The position numbers were made by a program, and so were the translations under genes. The notes beneath the pieces are model-generated. The model was not told the DNA's origin, searched no databases, and was given only the letters and a program-made list of their open reading frames with translations. Positions 36,750 to 46,415 of a DNA stretch of 64,000 nucleotides are shown here, one piece after another; positions within the stretch are counted from its first letter, which is position 1, and each line of letters starts with the position of its first letter. The stretch comes from Rhizobium glycinendophyticum (GTDB lineage: Bacteria > Pseudomonadota > Alphaproteobacteria > Rhizobiales > Rhizobiaceae): contig NZ_VFYP01000004.1 of the NCBI RefSeq assembly GCF_006443685.1, positions 186,001-250,000 of the forward strand, in the 5' to 3' direction.

Positions 36750-37355
36750 TTAGGCTGCCAGGACCGCGGGGAGATGGCGCAGATGCACCGGCAGCTTGGC
36801 GGCGATTTCGTCGTCGGTCAGCGTGTCGAGCAGCTTCAGGAAGGTACCTTCCTTGCCACCATAGAGCAGCACCGTGCGATGGCCCTGCACTGGCTTCGGC
36901 CAGCGGGGACCGGCATAACCGCGATAATCGTCCGCGGTGGTACTCCAGATATGCTCGAGCCGTTCTTCGCGACTCATTGCCCCGGCCAGTCGGGTTTCGC
37001 GATCAAGGATCGCAGAGCGCATGGCCTCGACCGAGTTTGGATCAGAGAGATCGCAGTAGGTGTGGAAATAGCGGACGGCGTCATCGATGCGGATCGCGTA
37101 GAAGACGGAGGTTACGGAACCGGTCATAAACTCGCGCATCGCAAAGATCGGTCCACGCATCCATAGCGGCGGCAGAATGTCGAGCATATAGGAGTAGGAG
37201 GTCTCATCGATTTCGAACCATTCGCCGGCATAGGTGTCGGACTGATCACCGCCAAAACGATGTGGGCGCTTGGCGTGCCGGTCGAACATGCGGAACATGT
37301 CGGCGCGCTTGGCCACACCCTGAAACACTTTGCGGGGGAGGGATATCGAAGTCAT
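36750..37355 (-). CDS. DUF1419 domain protein
   Basis: 201 residues, MTSISLPRKVFQGVAKRADM..., with the DUF1419-type blocks YAGEWFEIDETSYSYMLDIL, PPLWMRGPIFAMREFMTGSV and FYAIRIDDAVRYFHTYCDL. Function unknown; the family is almost restricted to rhizobial and related plasmids. It precedes the methylase-helicase by 90 nt in the same direction, so it is probably cotranscribed. Confidence 0.85.
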   Translation of the reverse strand: MTSISLPRKVFQGVAKRADMFRMFDRHAKRPHRFGGDQSDTYAGEWFEIDETSYSYMLDILPPLWMRGPIFAMREFMTGSVTSVFYAIRIDDAVRYFHTYCDLSDPNSVEAMRSAILDRETRLAGAMSREERLEHIWSTTADDYRGYAGPRWPKPVQGHRTVLLYGGKEGTFLKLLDTLTDDEIAAKLPVHLRHLPAVLAA

Positions 37356-37429
37356 CGGCCTGGTCCTTCCGGAGTTTTGAGGACCGAAGTCGGCAATGTC
37401 GTTTCGACCTCACCATCCTCTTCAGTCCT

Positions 37430-38458
37430 TCATGACCCCTCCCGAGCGGCCGGCCTCGCGTCCGGGCGGGTCAAGGGCCAGCCTTGGCCGGGCAAAGCCT
37501 CCCTTGATGCGACCGGCGCGCATGCGGCAGGCCTCATCTTCTTCTCCATTTTCCTTTCCCATCTCTCCTTCTCTCTGTTCTTCAAGACCTCGTTCCAATC
37601 ATCCGCCGAAGGTCGAAGGCGCTGCCAATTGCAGCCGGACACCTCGGCGAGCGCACGCAAACGCGCTGCGTAGATGTCTCCTTGGGAATTGCCATCTGTC
37701 GCGGCCACCAGTGTCAGCCCCGGCCGGAGGGCGAGTTCGCAGAGCGCTGCATCTGTCGCCGGTGACCACCCGCCGCCTGTACTGAGATAGAGCGTGCCCT
37801 CGCGTGAACCCTCGAGCGCTGCGAGGCTCATCGCGTCGATCGCGGCCTCGGTGACGCAAATGCGGTTGGCATCACTCGGACCCAATCGGAACAGAAGCTT
37901 CGATCCCCTGGTCGAAAATCCGCGCCATTCGGGTCCGCGTTCTTCCCAGCCGACCACTCGGCCATGGCCATCAACATGCGCCGCCCACATGCTGCCGAAA
38001 GGTCCTTCCCGCAGGATGTCTACCCGAATGGCCTGCCGGATTATGGCAGACGGGATCAAGCGCTGCCAAGATAGATAGCGCCACGCGCCCGATCCGGGCG
38101 AAGGCGAGCGCCGGCATCGCCAACGGTCAGCAATGGCCTCGTCTGACACTGCAGACCGCGACGGACGCCATTCCGGCCGGGTAAGCTGAAACCCGACCAG
38201 CGCTGCGACAGCGTCCGCGGCGGCCGGGAACGTCGTCTTTTCCAGAAACATCGCGAGGCCGAAGACGTCACCCTTCTCGTCACTCAGCGGATCGAACCAG
38301 CCTCGTCCGTCATGGGTCACGATAATGATGCTGCCACCATGCCGGTATTTGACGGCGCGACGCGTGCTTTCTCTCAGATCGAGTTCGTATCCGGCTTTCT
38401 CCAACAGGGCTTCACAACTGACCCTGGCGCGCAGCGCCTCTAATTTTTCTCGTTTCAT
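37430..38458 (-). CDS. Toprim-domain protein (DUF3991 type)
   Basis: 342 residues from ATG 38458. The N-terminal DUF3991/zinc-ribbon-like region (LEALRARVSCEALLEKAGYE; SDEKGDVFGLAMFLE) is followed by a toprim fold with the acidic Glu in CVTEAAIDAMSLAAL and DxD-type TDGNSQGD. It resembles a mobile-element primase-like or DNA-binding toprim protein. The C terminus is basic and Pro-rich. The start is taken here because GAAAG precedes it and the longer frame to 38644 is low-complexity. It opens the DUF1419-helicase gene series. Confidence 0.82.
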   Translation of the reverse strand: MKREKLEALRARVSCEALLEKAGYELDLRESTRRAVKYRHGGSIIIVTHDGRGWFDPLSDEKGDVFGLAMFLEKTTFPAAADAVAALVGFQLTRPEWRPSRSAVSDEAIADRWRCRRSPSPGSGAWRYLSWQRLIPSAIIRQAIRVDILREGPFGSMWAAHVDGHGRVVGWEERGPEWRGFSTRGSKLLFRLGPSDANRICVTEAAIDAMSLAALEGSREGTLYLSTGGGWSPATDAALCELALRPGLTLVAATDGNSQGDIYAARLRALAEVSGCNWQRLRPSADDWNEVLKNREKERWERKMEKKMRPAACAPVASREALPGQGWPLTRPDARPAAREGS

Positions 38459-38495
38459 ATTTCTTTCGGCCGTGTAGCGGACGCTCCTTCTTTGT

Positions 38496-38627
38496 TGCCG
38501 CAATCTGCGGGTCACCTCTGTCCCGCCGCGAAGAGCGGAGGGGGCAAGGGCGCAGTGCGCAACTGACAAAAGTTGCAGCAAGCGCTGCGGTGAAGCTTCC
38601 CTTGCGGCCGACAGGTCGCCAGCGGCA
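38496..38627. promoter_or_regulatory. Extended palindrome upstream of the toprim gene
   Basis: Centre near 38569. Arms: TGCCGC/GCGGCA (38496/38622), GCAAGGG/CCCTTGC (38544/38599), CGCAG/CTGCG (38551/38585) and GCAACT/AGTTGC (38559/38571). A further small hairpin CCGC...GCGG is contained in the left half. Same placement as the other leader palindromes. Confidence 0.4.
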
Positions 38628-38632
38628 GGACA

Positions 38633-38655
38633 TGCGGGTCTCAATGAGACCCGCA
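38633..38655 (-). terminator. Hairpin at the end of the 58-aa gene
   Basis: Perfect 10-bp stem TGCGGGTCTC-AAT-GAGACCCGCA. It overlaps the stop codon (38641-38643) of the small minus-strand gene. It could end that transcript or separate it from the toprim leader. No T run. Confidence 0.6.
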
Positions 38656-38817
38656 GGGGAGATACTCATGAACGATCTCAAGATCGTCTTCGTCATCGAG
38701 TTCGTCGGACGGAAGCACGCCGAATTCGTCGCCGGATTTGAACAGGGTGATCGGGACCATGAGGATGCGCGTAAGAGAAAATGCGTGGGCTTGTGCGAGT
38801 GCAAGATCCTGTGCCAT
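38641..38817 (-). CDS. 58-aa hypothetical protein
   Basis: MAQDLALAQAHAFSLTRILM, then VPITLFKSGDEFGVLPSDEL and an acidic C terminus. ATG 38817 has a GGAGG site 9 nt upstream. The frame is open further 5' but has no ribosome site there. It is a small, acidic, single-domain protein of a kind common beside toprim/DUF1419 genes in rhizobial plasmids. Function unknown. Confidence 0.65.
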   Translation of the reverse strand: MAQDLALAQAHAFSLTRILMVPITLFKSGDEFGVLPSDELDDEDDLEIVHEYLPCGSH

Positions 38818-39574
38818 TTGGGAAACCTCCGTCCGGAGCGGGCCGATCCCGCTCGATGGCTCCTCGAAAGGACCAGGACAGATCGCGATCACCGCGCAGG
38901 CGAAGACAAGCGGCGGCAGCTTGCTAGCCGACCCCGATAGTGGGTTGATCGACGGAGATCCGGACTTGGTCCAGGACGCCATCCATAAAGAGCGGGATTG
39001 ATCTGCTTCGGCCGGAATTGAGGTATCCGGCACAGATCAGTTACGGAAGCCAGTTCAGCATTTGTTGCCGAGCACCTCTCTTGCCAACCCACCAGTCAGC
39101 CGCGGCCAGCATTGTCCTGATCGGACTAGGCTTGGAGGACAGCGAAATCCGTCTCAGCTCGTGGCTCTACCAGGGCTACTTCGCTGGCGATTTTTTGACC
39201 CGTGCCAGAACTCGTCGAGATCATCATCGGCCCGGCTACGGAACGCATGGCGTTGCGCTTTATAATAGGATCCCAGTAGATCTAAAGCTGCTACAAGCCT
39301 GGCATCTATCTGACATCGCTGCCTGTTGCACGGCAATGTATGATCCATCGTGTGAGGAAGCGGATTATCTTTCTCCCGAGAACGGTTGTGACGCAGGCGA
39401 CACACCACATATCACGAAAGGAGATGCAATATACAGTAACGTTTTCACTAGCTTATCAAAAATCGCATAATGTGAATTATGGAACGTATCGTCAGGCGGA
39501 CGAACAACCTTGTGAAAAGCAGTCGAAAATTTCCCAAAGCGTATGGAAGCTTCCGCAACGGTAACGCGGAAATT
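38818..39574. other. Intergenic stretch, no gene supported
   Basis: About 760 bp between the 58-aa gene and the IS3 remnant. A plus-strand frame of 150 codons (39018-39470) has no ribosome site and odd composition. Nothing recognisable on the other strand. Probably decayed DNA at the boundary between the plasmid core and accessory genes. Confidence 0.4.
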
Positions 39575-39928
39575 TCCCAACTGTCGTCGTGTGACATGTT
39601 TGCCTTTCGCGTGGTAGAACATCTCGATGTTATCAAACACGTCCTGGCGAGCCTCTTAGCGCGAACGATGGACCTTGCGGCGTACCCGCTCCCGCCTGGA
39701 GAAGATTGCAGAATCTTTCAGCCACCGCATTGTCATGGCAGTTACCGCGCCGAACTCATCCCTTGCCGGCAGGCAAAACAAGATATCGCCGAGAGGGGAA
39801 TGAACTCGATTGTAGTGCTTGAGCAACGATGCATAGTCCATGCTGGTGAACTGCGAGCCTTAATCCGAGTGGACCAATACCTGATCCTTCGGCTTACACA
39901 TCGTCCGCACCAAAAACCGCAGGCGAGG
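39575..39928 (-). pseudogene. IS3-family transposase (orfB) remnant
   Basis: Pieces of an rve-type DDE transposase: RLRFLVRTMCKPKDQVLVHS, D-stop-GSQFTSMDYASLLKHYNR (TAA at 39860-39862 in place of the usual Gln), NCHDNAVAERFCNLL in a second frame, RRERVRRKVHRSR, a second TAA, and EARQDVFDNIEMFYHAKGKH. The DNAVAE-type motif carries the catalytic Glu of IS3 elements. Multiple lesions and no terminal repeats seen; a dead fragment. Confidence 0.75.
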
Positions 39929-40196
39929 AAGGACAATGAATACCGACTTCCCTTAGCTTCCCTGGCGAGTTACGCGGCCGCTCTTTTTCAGAATATCGCG
40001 CTTATCGGGAACGCGAGCTAGGTCTGCCGCCCTCCCCGCGCCTGCATTTTGCACGGCGGCGTAAAGCGGAGGACAGATAGCTGCTAGCCGATACATTCTT
40101 TAGTGGCGAAGATGCCATACCTCCGTATGATTGAATGATCTGGGCAGGCGTGATCACTGTTCAATTTCAACCTCCCAATGAACTCTGGGACCTTGT

Positions 40197-41036
40197 ATGC
40201 GTATCCACCATCTCAACTGCGGCTCACATTGCCCCCTCGGTGGGTTCCTTTTCGACGGATCGAGCAGAGGCCTACTGGCAAACATCTGCACTCACTGTCT
40301 ACTTGTTGAGACTCCGAAATGTTTAGTTTTGATCGATACAGGTTACGGACTGAAAGACATCTTGCGAGCATCGGCGCGCAGACTCCCCGTTACCTGGCCG
40401 CTTTTTCTCAATACACGCCTTCGCGAACAAGACACCGCGATACGTCAGATCGAGGCCCTGGGCTTTTCGTCGCGTGATGTGCGCCACATCGTCCTCACGC
40501 ATCTGGATTTCGATCACGCCGGCGGAATCGCCGATTTTCCAGAGGCTGCAGTCCACGTGATGTCAGGTGAGCGACAGGCGGCAGAGAACGCGCGAAGCTT
40601 CGTTTCCAGGCAACGTTACAGACCGGCCATGTGGAGAGATGTCACTGATTGGCAAATGTACGAGCCTGACGGTGAGGCATGGTTTGGCCTGAGTTCGGTC
40701 CGAGACCTTCGAGGACTACCTCCGGAGATACTCTTTGTTCCGTTGCCAGGTCACACGCTGGGTCATGCGGGGGTCGCGATCAAGTCGGAAGGTCACTGGA
40801 TTTTGAACGCTGGAGACAGCTTTATGCACAATGGGCAGCTTGATCTGGCGCACCCCTATTGTCCTGTCGGAATCAAAGCCTATCAGGCAATCATGAGCAG
40901 CAATCGGCGTGCCCGAATTGACAACATCGAGAGGCTTCGCAAACTCAAACAGGAGCACGGTAACGAGGTCTCAATTTTCGCCTCCCATGACACCGGTCAA
41001 CTGGCCTCCATGCGTTATGGTAACGTCTCCGGCTAG
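40197..41036 (+). CDS. Metallo-beta-lactamase-fold hydrolase
   Basis: 279 residues, no signal peptide. The metal site is HLDFDH at residues 102-107 (H-x-D variant of HxHxDH), followed by PLPGHTLGHAG, LNAGDSF and FASHDTGQ, which supply the remaining ligands. The sequence is close to lactonase-like and other small-molecule MBL proteins; substrate unknown. It could be tied to acyl-homoserine lactone turnover because of the TraR system, but nothing in the sequence shows that. ATG at 40197; upstream gene context is an IS remnant. Confidence 0.85.
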   Translation: MRIHHLNCGSHCPLGGFLFDGSSRGLLANICTHCLLVETPKCLVLIDTGYGLKDILRASARRLPVTWPLFLNTRLREQDTAIRQIEALGFSSRDVRHIVLTHLDFDHAGGIADFPEAAVHVMSGERQAAENARSFVSRQRYRPAMWRDVTDWQMYEPDGEAWFGLSSVRDLRGLPPEILFVPLPGHTLGHAGVAIKSEGHWILNAGDSFMHNGQLDLAHPYCPVGIKAYQAIMSSNRRARIDNIERLRKLKQEHGNEVSIFASHDTGQLASMRYGNVSG

Positions 41037-41099
41037 GGTCAGAAGATGCATCGCCTCCAGTTTCAACTTGGAAAATGACGTGGAACAGGTCGGTCGATC

Positions 41100-41744
41100 T
41101 CAGACCTCCAACCGTTCATCGGCCATCATGCGTGTTCCTCTGACGATTTCGGCCATGCGCACGAGGTCCGGGAGCGTCCTCGCGCCCATCTTGCGCATTG
41201 CGGAGCCGCGATGAATTTTTACGGATATTTCGCTCAGTCCCAGCTGTCCGGCCACCTGCTTGTTCAGCAGTCCCGATGTCACCAACGTCATGACCTGTCG
41301 CTCTCTCAGGGACATAGCCTGGAACATCTGAACGACACCCGAAACGGTGGACGAGTTCCGCCTTGCTGCGCAGTCTTTTTCGATCGCGATTCCGACCGCG
41401 TCAAGAAGTTCCTGATCCCCGAACGGCTTGGGTAGAAAGTCTACAGCCCCCGCCTTCATCGCACGTACCGACATGGGAACGTCGGCATGCCCTGTCATCA
41501 TCACAACCGGGAGGTTGATACCGTACTCGCCGAGTTTTGACTGAAATTCGAGGCCGTTGATTCCCGGCAGCCTCACGTCCAAGACGAGGCAGCCTGGCTC
41601 AGGGCCAATTTCCGCGGCCAGGAAATCCTCCACGTCGGAATACGTCTGACAGCTCAATCCAGCGGATTCAAAGAGAAGACACAATGCCTGAGATAAGGAA
41701 GTATCATCGTCAATTACGTAAACGGTTGAAGCGTTCGTCGACAT
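41100..41744 (-). CDS. FixJ/NarL-type response regulator
   Basis: 214 residues: an N-terminal receiver domain with the Asp pair DDD (VYVIDDDTSLS), the phosphoacceptor Asp in CLVLDVRLPG, the conserved Thr (VVMMTGHAD) and Lys (DFLPKPF). A C-terminal LuxR-type HTH follows (MSLRERQVMTLVTSGLLNKQVAGQLGLSEISVKIHRG). It is encoded 183 nt downstream of the PAS histidine kinase on the same strand, so the two are a likely pair. Confidence 0.92.
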   Translation of the reverse strand: MSTNASTVYVIDDDTSLSQALCLLFESAGLSCQTYSDVEDFLAAEIGPEPGCLVLDVRLPGINGLEFQSKLGEYGINLPVVMMTGHADVPMSVRAMKAGAVDFLPKPFGDQELLDAVGIAIEKDCAARRNSSTVSGVVQMFQAMSLRERQVMTLVTSGLLNKQVAGQLGLSEISVKIHRGSAMRKMGARTLPDLVRMAEIVRGTRMMADERLEV

Positions 41745-41927
41745 TGCCGGTCCCCATCTTGATCCGACGCCCGCGTGAGGGCTGTTTTTGACGAATGGAA
41801 GTATTTCATACCGTCGATAATGAGGCGAATTAAAAGTTGTAAATGCCTAGCCGACGGATGCGCCATTTTCTCTGTGCAATAGCTCTGGAAGTGTTATCAG
41901 GCAGAGAGCGGATTTTTTCGGGTCGCC

Positions 41928-44006
41928 TCAAGGTACACGAGGCAGAGTCGTCTCAAATAGGGCCCCGGAGCCCGTGTTCGTTGCAATCAACTTGCCGCCG
42001 TGCGCTTCGACAATCTGCTTACAGATGGCCAAGCCCATCCCGAGGCCGGCTGTCTTGGTGGTAAAGAAAGTTTCGAATAGACGAGAAAGGTTCTCTGGCT
42101 GAATGCCGAGACCTCGATCTTCGACCGCGATCACGACGCCGTCTCCTTTGGTGCCAGTCCGCACCTGAAGCAGGCGTTTGCAATGGGGAACCTTCTGCAT
42201 TTCCTGGATCGCATTGATCGCGAGATTGACGATCACCTGTTGCAACTGGACTGGGTCAACTGCCACTCTTCCACCTTCGTCGGCGAAAATCTTCTCGATA
42301 GTCACGGAGTTGCTCTTGAGTTCGTGGTCGACAAATCTCAGGGCTTCCTCAACGAGCGTTACGACCTGAACTGCCACCTTGTCGGCGTCTTTCCCAGTAG
42401 CCATTCTCCGTGTCCGAGTTATGACGTCGGCTGCTCGTCTGGCATCGGCAACAATGTTGTCATGAATGAACAGGAGCTTTTCAGTGTCGACGACGGCGCG
42501 CTCAAGAAGTCGCCTCCCCGCGGCACTATAGGTCATGATCGCGCTGAGTGGCTGGTTGATTTCATGCGATATCGACGCTGTCATTTCGCCGAGAAGCGCG
42601 AGCCTGGTGTGATGGGCAAACGACTTCTTCAGCTCGGAGAGCGAAGCTTCAGCGGCTACTCGTTCGCTAATATCTATCAGGCCGACGAGGAGCCGCCCTT
42701 GAGCCCGAAGCGCCGGAGAAGGATTGAATGACAAATGGACGGCCATCGTGGTGCCGTCCAATCGTAGCTGCTCTGTTTCTTCCTCGAAGCCCGGAAGCAG
42801 GTAGTACCCAGACTCAAGGGCGCGGATGAAAGTCTTCATACCCTTGGGTGTCCAAAGACTTTTCACCGTCTTGCCGACAAGATCATTCGCAGAAGCCGCG
42901 CGGTAGAGCGCCATAGCCGCAACATTCACCTCTGCAACGACAGTTGCCTCCATCGCTTCCTGCAAGAGATGCGGATACGACTCGAGATGGGCCCTGAGAT
43001 CGGCGACGCCCTCTTGTTTGAGCCGGTTGAATATTTGCCAGAGCCGTCGCGTATCCAAATGTAGTAGGCCCATGCTCATGGCCTGGAAGAGCTCCCTGTA
43101 ACGAGCTTCGCTGGCAATGAGCTCGGCCTCCGAGCGCTTCCTATCGGAGATATCGATGACACCCACGAGCACCGATCCCTTTCCTTCATGCCCAGGAGGC
43201 CAGCATACGGTAAAGAGAGCATTGAACGGAGTACCATCCAGACGGGTGAGAACCGTTTCTGCGGAAAGGCGTGGCTCCCGCCTTATTGCACAGAGCAATG
43301 CATCGGCGAACAGGTGTCTGCTTTGCTTTGGCCATGCAGCCTCAACATGACCACCAATCATCGCTTCCCGGCTCTCAGCGCCGAACATCTCCACCGTCTT
43401 CTCATTCACATCGAGCACGATCGTGTTGCGCAGCGCTTCCTCGATCCATGCATCATCGGTGTGGAAGTGGCTTGCGAGGTCACTGATGCCAGCCTGCATC
43501 AACTCGCCGATCATCCGCCGAACACCGGAGAAGTCGAGTTCCCAAAAGGAGGCGGCCATAGCTTGAAAGATATTCTCATAGCGATGAGAGGCGATGCGAA
43601 ACTGTACCGCTATCTCGTCAACGCGCGTCAAGTCTCGACTCCGCTCAACGACGAAGGAAGGTGTCCCCTGATCATCGCGCGCCAGCGTCCAATCTAGACC
43701 AATCTTCAGTTCCATTCCCATTGCCGACCGCCGAAAGCACTCGCCTGACCACTCCCCGGTGTCGAGAAGCAAGCGTTTCATTTCGTCCAGACCATGGGGA
43801 TGTCGCATCGCAAGGAAGTCATTGATGTTGCGACCCTGCGCCGCGTTGACGGGATGGCCGTAGAGGGCTTCTGCCGCCTTGTTGGCGAATAGAATAACAT
43901 CATCCATGCCAAAGATGACAACCGACTCAGGGATTACATCCAGAGCAGACGCCAAGGCTACTACGTTCGGCAATCGCCTTGCAGGCAAGACCGAGTCGAC
44001 CGACAT
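41928..44006 (-). CDS. PAS-domain sensor histidine kinase
   Basis: 692 residues from ATG 44006, which has a GGAGG site 8 nt upstream; the frame is open further 5' into the next gene. Three PAS-like regions: about 15-135, 170-300 and 330-470. The last two are followed by the PAC-type SGLVxxxDIS signatures (VLVGVIDISDRKRSE; LLVGLIDISERVAAE). The kinase core has the H box SISHEINQPLSAI (His at about 481), NLAINAIQEM (N box), DRGLGIQ and the MGLAICKQIV G box. No membrane helix, so it is a soluble sensor. Probably acts on one or both neighbouring regulators. Confidence 0.92.
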   Translation of the reverse strand: MSVDSVLPARRLPNVVALASALDVIPESVVIFGMDDVILFANKAAEALYGHPVNAAQGRNINDFLAMRHPHGLDEMKRLLLDTGEWSGECFRRSAMGMELKIGLDWTLARDDQGTPSFVVERSRDLTRVDEIAVQFRIASHRYENIFQAMAASFWELDFSGVRRMIGELMQAGISDLASHFHTDDAWIEEALRNTIVLDVNEKTVEMFGAESREAMIGGHVEAAWPKQSRHLFADALLCAIRREPRLSAETVLTRLDGTPFNALFTVCWPPGHEGKGSVLVGVIDISDRKRSEAELIASEARYRELFQAMSMGLLHLDTRRLWQIFNRLKQEGVADLRAHLESYPHLLQEAMEATVVAEVNVAAMALYRAASANDLVGKTVKSLWTPKGMKTFIRALESGYYLLPGFEEETEQLRLDGTTMAVHLSFNPSPALRAQGRLLVGLIDISERVAAEASLSELKKSFAHHTRLALLGEMTASISHEINQPLSAIMTYSAAGRRLLERAVVDTEKLLFIHDNIVADARRAADVITRTRRMATGKDADKVAVQVVTLVEEALRFVDHELKSNSVTIEKIFADEGGRVAVDPVQLQQVIVNLAINAIQEMQKVPHCKRLLQVRTGTKGDGVVIAVEDRGLGIQPENLSRLFETFFTTKTAGLGMGLAICKQIVEAHGGKLIATNTGSGALFETTLPRVP

Positions 44007-44028
44007 AGTTCCAACCTCCAGCGTCAGC

Positions 44029-44439
44029 CTACCAGAAAATACGGTACAGACATTCGAGCAATAATTCACTGTCGAACGGCTTTTCCAGCAAGAATATCTG
44101 CTCCGATTCCATAGCTTCTTCAAGAACTGCCTTATCCTTCAGGGCCGTGATCATGATAACTGGCAAATAACTACGTCGGTTAAGCATGATTTTTTTGAGT
44201 TTAATTCCGCTCATTCCGGGCATATTAACGTCCGTTATGAGGCAGTTTACTGCCTCAGCCTCCGCGGAATCAAGGAAAGATTCGGCCGATTCGAAACCTG
44301 TCGCGGAATAGTCCGAAACCTGAAGGAGACCGACCAAGGCATTTCGTAGCGACTTATCGTCATCGACGACGGCAACCGAGATTTCACTCACGAAGATATC
44401 CAATCCACTGGCCTGATAAATGACAGCTTTAGCGATCAT
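44029..44439 (-). CDS. Single-domain response regulator
   Basis: Receiver domain without an output domain: acidic VVDDDKSLRNAL, phosphoacceptor Asp in CLITDVNMPGMSG, and conserved Lys in LLEKPFDSEL. ATG 44439 is chosen, 136 residues; a GTG at 44391 would give a shorter form starting at VSEISVAVVDDD. It lies directly upstream of the histidine kinase with a 22-nt gap, suggesting one operon. Such short regulators often relay or sequester phosphate. Confidence 0.85.
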   Translation of the reverse strand: MIAKAVIYQASGLDIFVSEISVAVVDDDKSLRNALVGLLQVSDYSATGFESAESFLDSAEAEAVNCLITDVNMPGMSGIKLKKIMLNRRSYLPVIMITALKDKAVLEEAMESEQIFLLEKPFDSELLLECLYRIFW

Positions 44440-44643
44440 GAGACACCTGTGAATTATACGATGGTTTGGGCTGCCTTTGGCTTCCGGTGCCAAGCAGCGC
44501 ACACTGCCACCGCCCGTTAACTGCCTAACGCGCCAACGCGGATGATGACATCCCCTCGTAGAAAACCACCTTCGGCTGGCGACCTCCTGCCCTAGCAGGC
44601 CAGCTCGCTTTGGCGTTGCGATCGATCACCGATAACGACAGTC

Positions 44644-45243
44644 TCAACCGAACATCTTCACGGCAACCCGGGCAACATGCGCACCTTGATACCGCGCGCC
44701 ATCCAGTTCCACGGCCGACGGCTGGCGGGCACCGTCGGTTCCCGCGATGGTGCTGGCACCATACGGCGACCCTCCTTTAACTTCCTCAGTTCCAGACTGG
44801 CCCGCAAATGCGTAAGGTAAGCCTACGACTACCATGCCGTGATGCAGGAGCGTCGGGATGAAGCCCAGGATCGTAGACTCTTGACCACCATGCTGAGTCG
44901 CCGACGATGTAAAGACGGAGCCAATCTTGCCGACCAGTTTACCTTGTGCCCATAGGCCCCCGGTCTGATCGATAAAGTTTCGCATCTGGGCGGTTACCGT
45001 GCCAAAGCGCGTTCCAGAACCAAAGATAATAGCGTCGTACTGATCGAGCTCCGATACCAATGCCACCGGCGCGGATTGGTCCATTTTGTATCCACGCGCC
45101 GCACAAACTTCTCCCGATAAGAGCTCGGGAACGCGCTTTACGTCCACCTCAGCCCCCACTGAGCGAACGCCTTCGGCAATCGCCTGCGCCATTGTCTCGA
45201 TGTGACCGTATGCGGAATAGTACAGGATCAGAACTTTGGCCAT
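44644..45243 (-). CDS. wrbA: NAD(P)H:quinone oxidoreductase, WrbA family
   Basis: 200 residues; FMN-binding flavodoxin-like enzyme that reduces quinones by two electrons without making semiquinone radicals. Motifs: [20 protein letters not shown] (phosphate loop) and [56 protein letters not shown] 45243 is preferred because the AGAGGG site lies 9 nt upstream of it and only 3 nt upstream of the ATG at 45249. Cytoplasmic; first member in a minus-strand series of redox and hydrolase genes. Confidence 0.93.
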   Translation of the reverse strand: MAKVLILYYSAYGHIETMAQAIAEGVRSVGAEVDVKRVPELLSGEVCAARGYKMDQSAPVALVSELDQYDAIIFGSGTRFGTVTAQMRNFIDQTGGLWAQGKLVGKIGSVFTSSATQHGGQESTILGFIPTLLHHGMVVVGLPYAFAGQSGTEEVKGGSPYGASTIAGTDGARQPSAVELDGARYQGAHVARVAVKMFG

Positions 45244-45349
45244 TGTCATTTCCCTCTGTCAACGTTTTGCGTGTTTTCTAAATTCCGACGATGACCTTTT
45301 CCCGGTCACCGTCCGTTCGACGGACGATAGGTGCGATCTGTCGGCGGCG

Positions 45350-46252
45350 TCAGAGCTCCGCTTTCAGGAAAGCGTGAATATAATCTGCCGAAAGCTGCGG
45401 AAACTGGTGATGCGGTCCGTGTCCGGTACGAGGCATGATCAGAAGTTGAGCACGTGGTATCTTGCGGACGAGCGGGAACCAGTTGTCGGCAGGCGTGCCG
45501 GGGTCGTTGTCGCCGCAGATTATCAACATGGGCACATCAGACTTGGTCAGTCCCTTACGAATACCTTCCTTGTCTTCGTGGAATTTCTCGGCGGCTGCAA
45601 AGTAGAGCTTGAACACGTTCATGCTGGACGGGATATGCTCGGTTACTCCAGCGCGAGCGTAGATGCGATCATGCGAAGCCTTGGCGGCAGCGAGACTCTC
45701 TTCGTACGCGGGTTCGAAGAATAGAGTTTCCTCGTCCTTCAGGTCGTTGACCGGCTTCACCGCGAGCTCAAACCAGTCGTCGCGCATGGCGTGCTCAACC
45801 TTGCCCGCAGGGTTGGTGCCCATGAGGATCGCTCGATTGACCATCTCAGGGTGTTTGACGAGGAAGGTCTGGCCCAGCGCTCCTCCCCACGACCAGCTTA
45901 CCAAATTGAACTTGCCAATGCCGAGCACTTTGGCGAACTTCGCCATCGTATCGGCGACGGCGACCATGTCGGGGGGAAGCTGGCCTTCGGAGTAGCCGAC
46001 GCCAGGATAGTCGACCATGATGACACGGTAGTTGGCCGCCAGCGCGTTGATGAAGGCCGGGTCCCAGGTGTCGATGGTTCCACGCAACCGGGTAAACATG
46101 ATGATGGGGTCTCCGGACCCCAGTTCGCGGTAGGCGAGCTTCACGCCATCAACCTGTACGAAATTCCTTTCAGCGCTGCCGGCAGACGCGTTCGCGAAGA
46201 CCTGGAACGGTAGCGAGGCACAAAACATGAACAATGCGATGACAGACTTCAT
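45350..46252 (-). CDS. Exported alpha/beta hydrolase
   Basis: 300 residues from ATG 46252, with a signal peptide (IALFMFCASLPFQVFA, cleavage near NASA). The nucleophile elbow reads SWSWGGAL, in place of the common G-x-S-x-G; the acid (ICGDNDPGTP) and His (MPRTGHGPHHQ) follow in order. Substrate unknown. The upstream in-frame extension to 46594 runs into the SDR gene and is not used. The gene lies 164 nt from the SDR, same strand. Confidence 0.85.
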   Translation of the reverse strand: MKSVIALFMFCASLPFQVFANASAGSAERNFVQVDGVKLAYRELGSGDPIIMFTRLRGTIDTWDPAFINALAANYRVIMVDYPGVGYSEGQLPPDMVAVADTMAKFAKVLGIGKFNLVSWSWGGALGQTFLVKHPEMVNRAILMGTNPAGKVEHAMRDDWFELAVKPVNDLKDEETLFFEPAYEESLAAAKASHDRIYARAGVTEHIPSSMNVFKLYFAAAEKFHEDKEGIRKGLTKSDVPMLIICGDNDPGTPADNWFPLVRKIPRAQLLIMPRTGHGPHHQFPQLSADYIHAFLKAEL

Positions 46253-46415
46253 TGACGTGATCCTTGTGGGGGCGAGTTTGAATTGGTACAGCCTCCTTCG
46301 TTCGCCAGACAGGGAGGTAGCGATGCGTCCCGCGAGAGGAGCGGAACGCATCGGAGCGCGCCGTCGCAAGTGGCGGCACATGCAAGACCAACGCTCGGGA
46401 ATGCAGGGCTCGGTT

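Noticed and set aside
39018..39470. A 150-codon plus-strand frame near the IS3 remnant
   Set aside because: No ribosome site, odd composition, no family; more likely non-coding decayed DNA.
40197..41036. Calling the MBL gene an acyl-homoserine lactonase that quenches TraR
   Set aside because: The metal site is compatible but not diagnostic, and the gene lies 30 kb from traR beyond an IS remnant.
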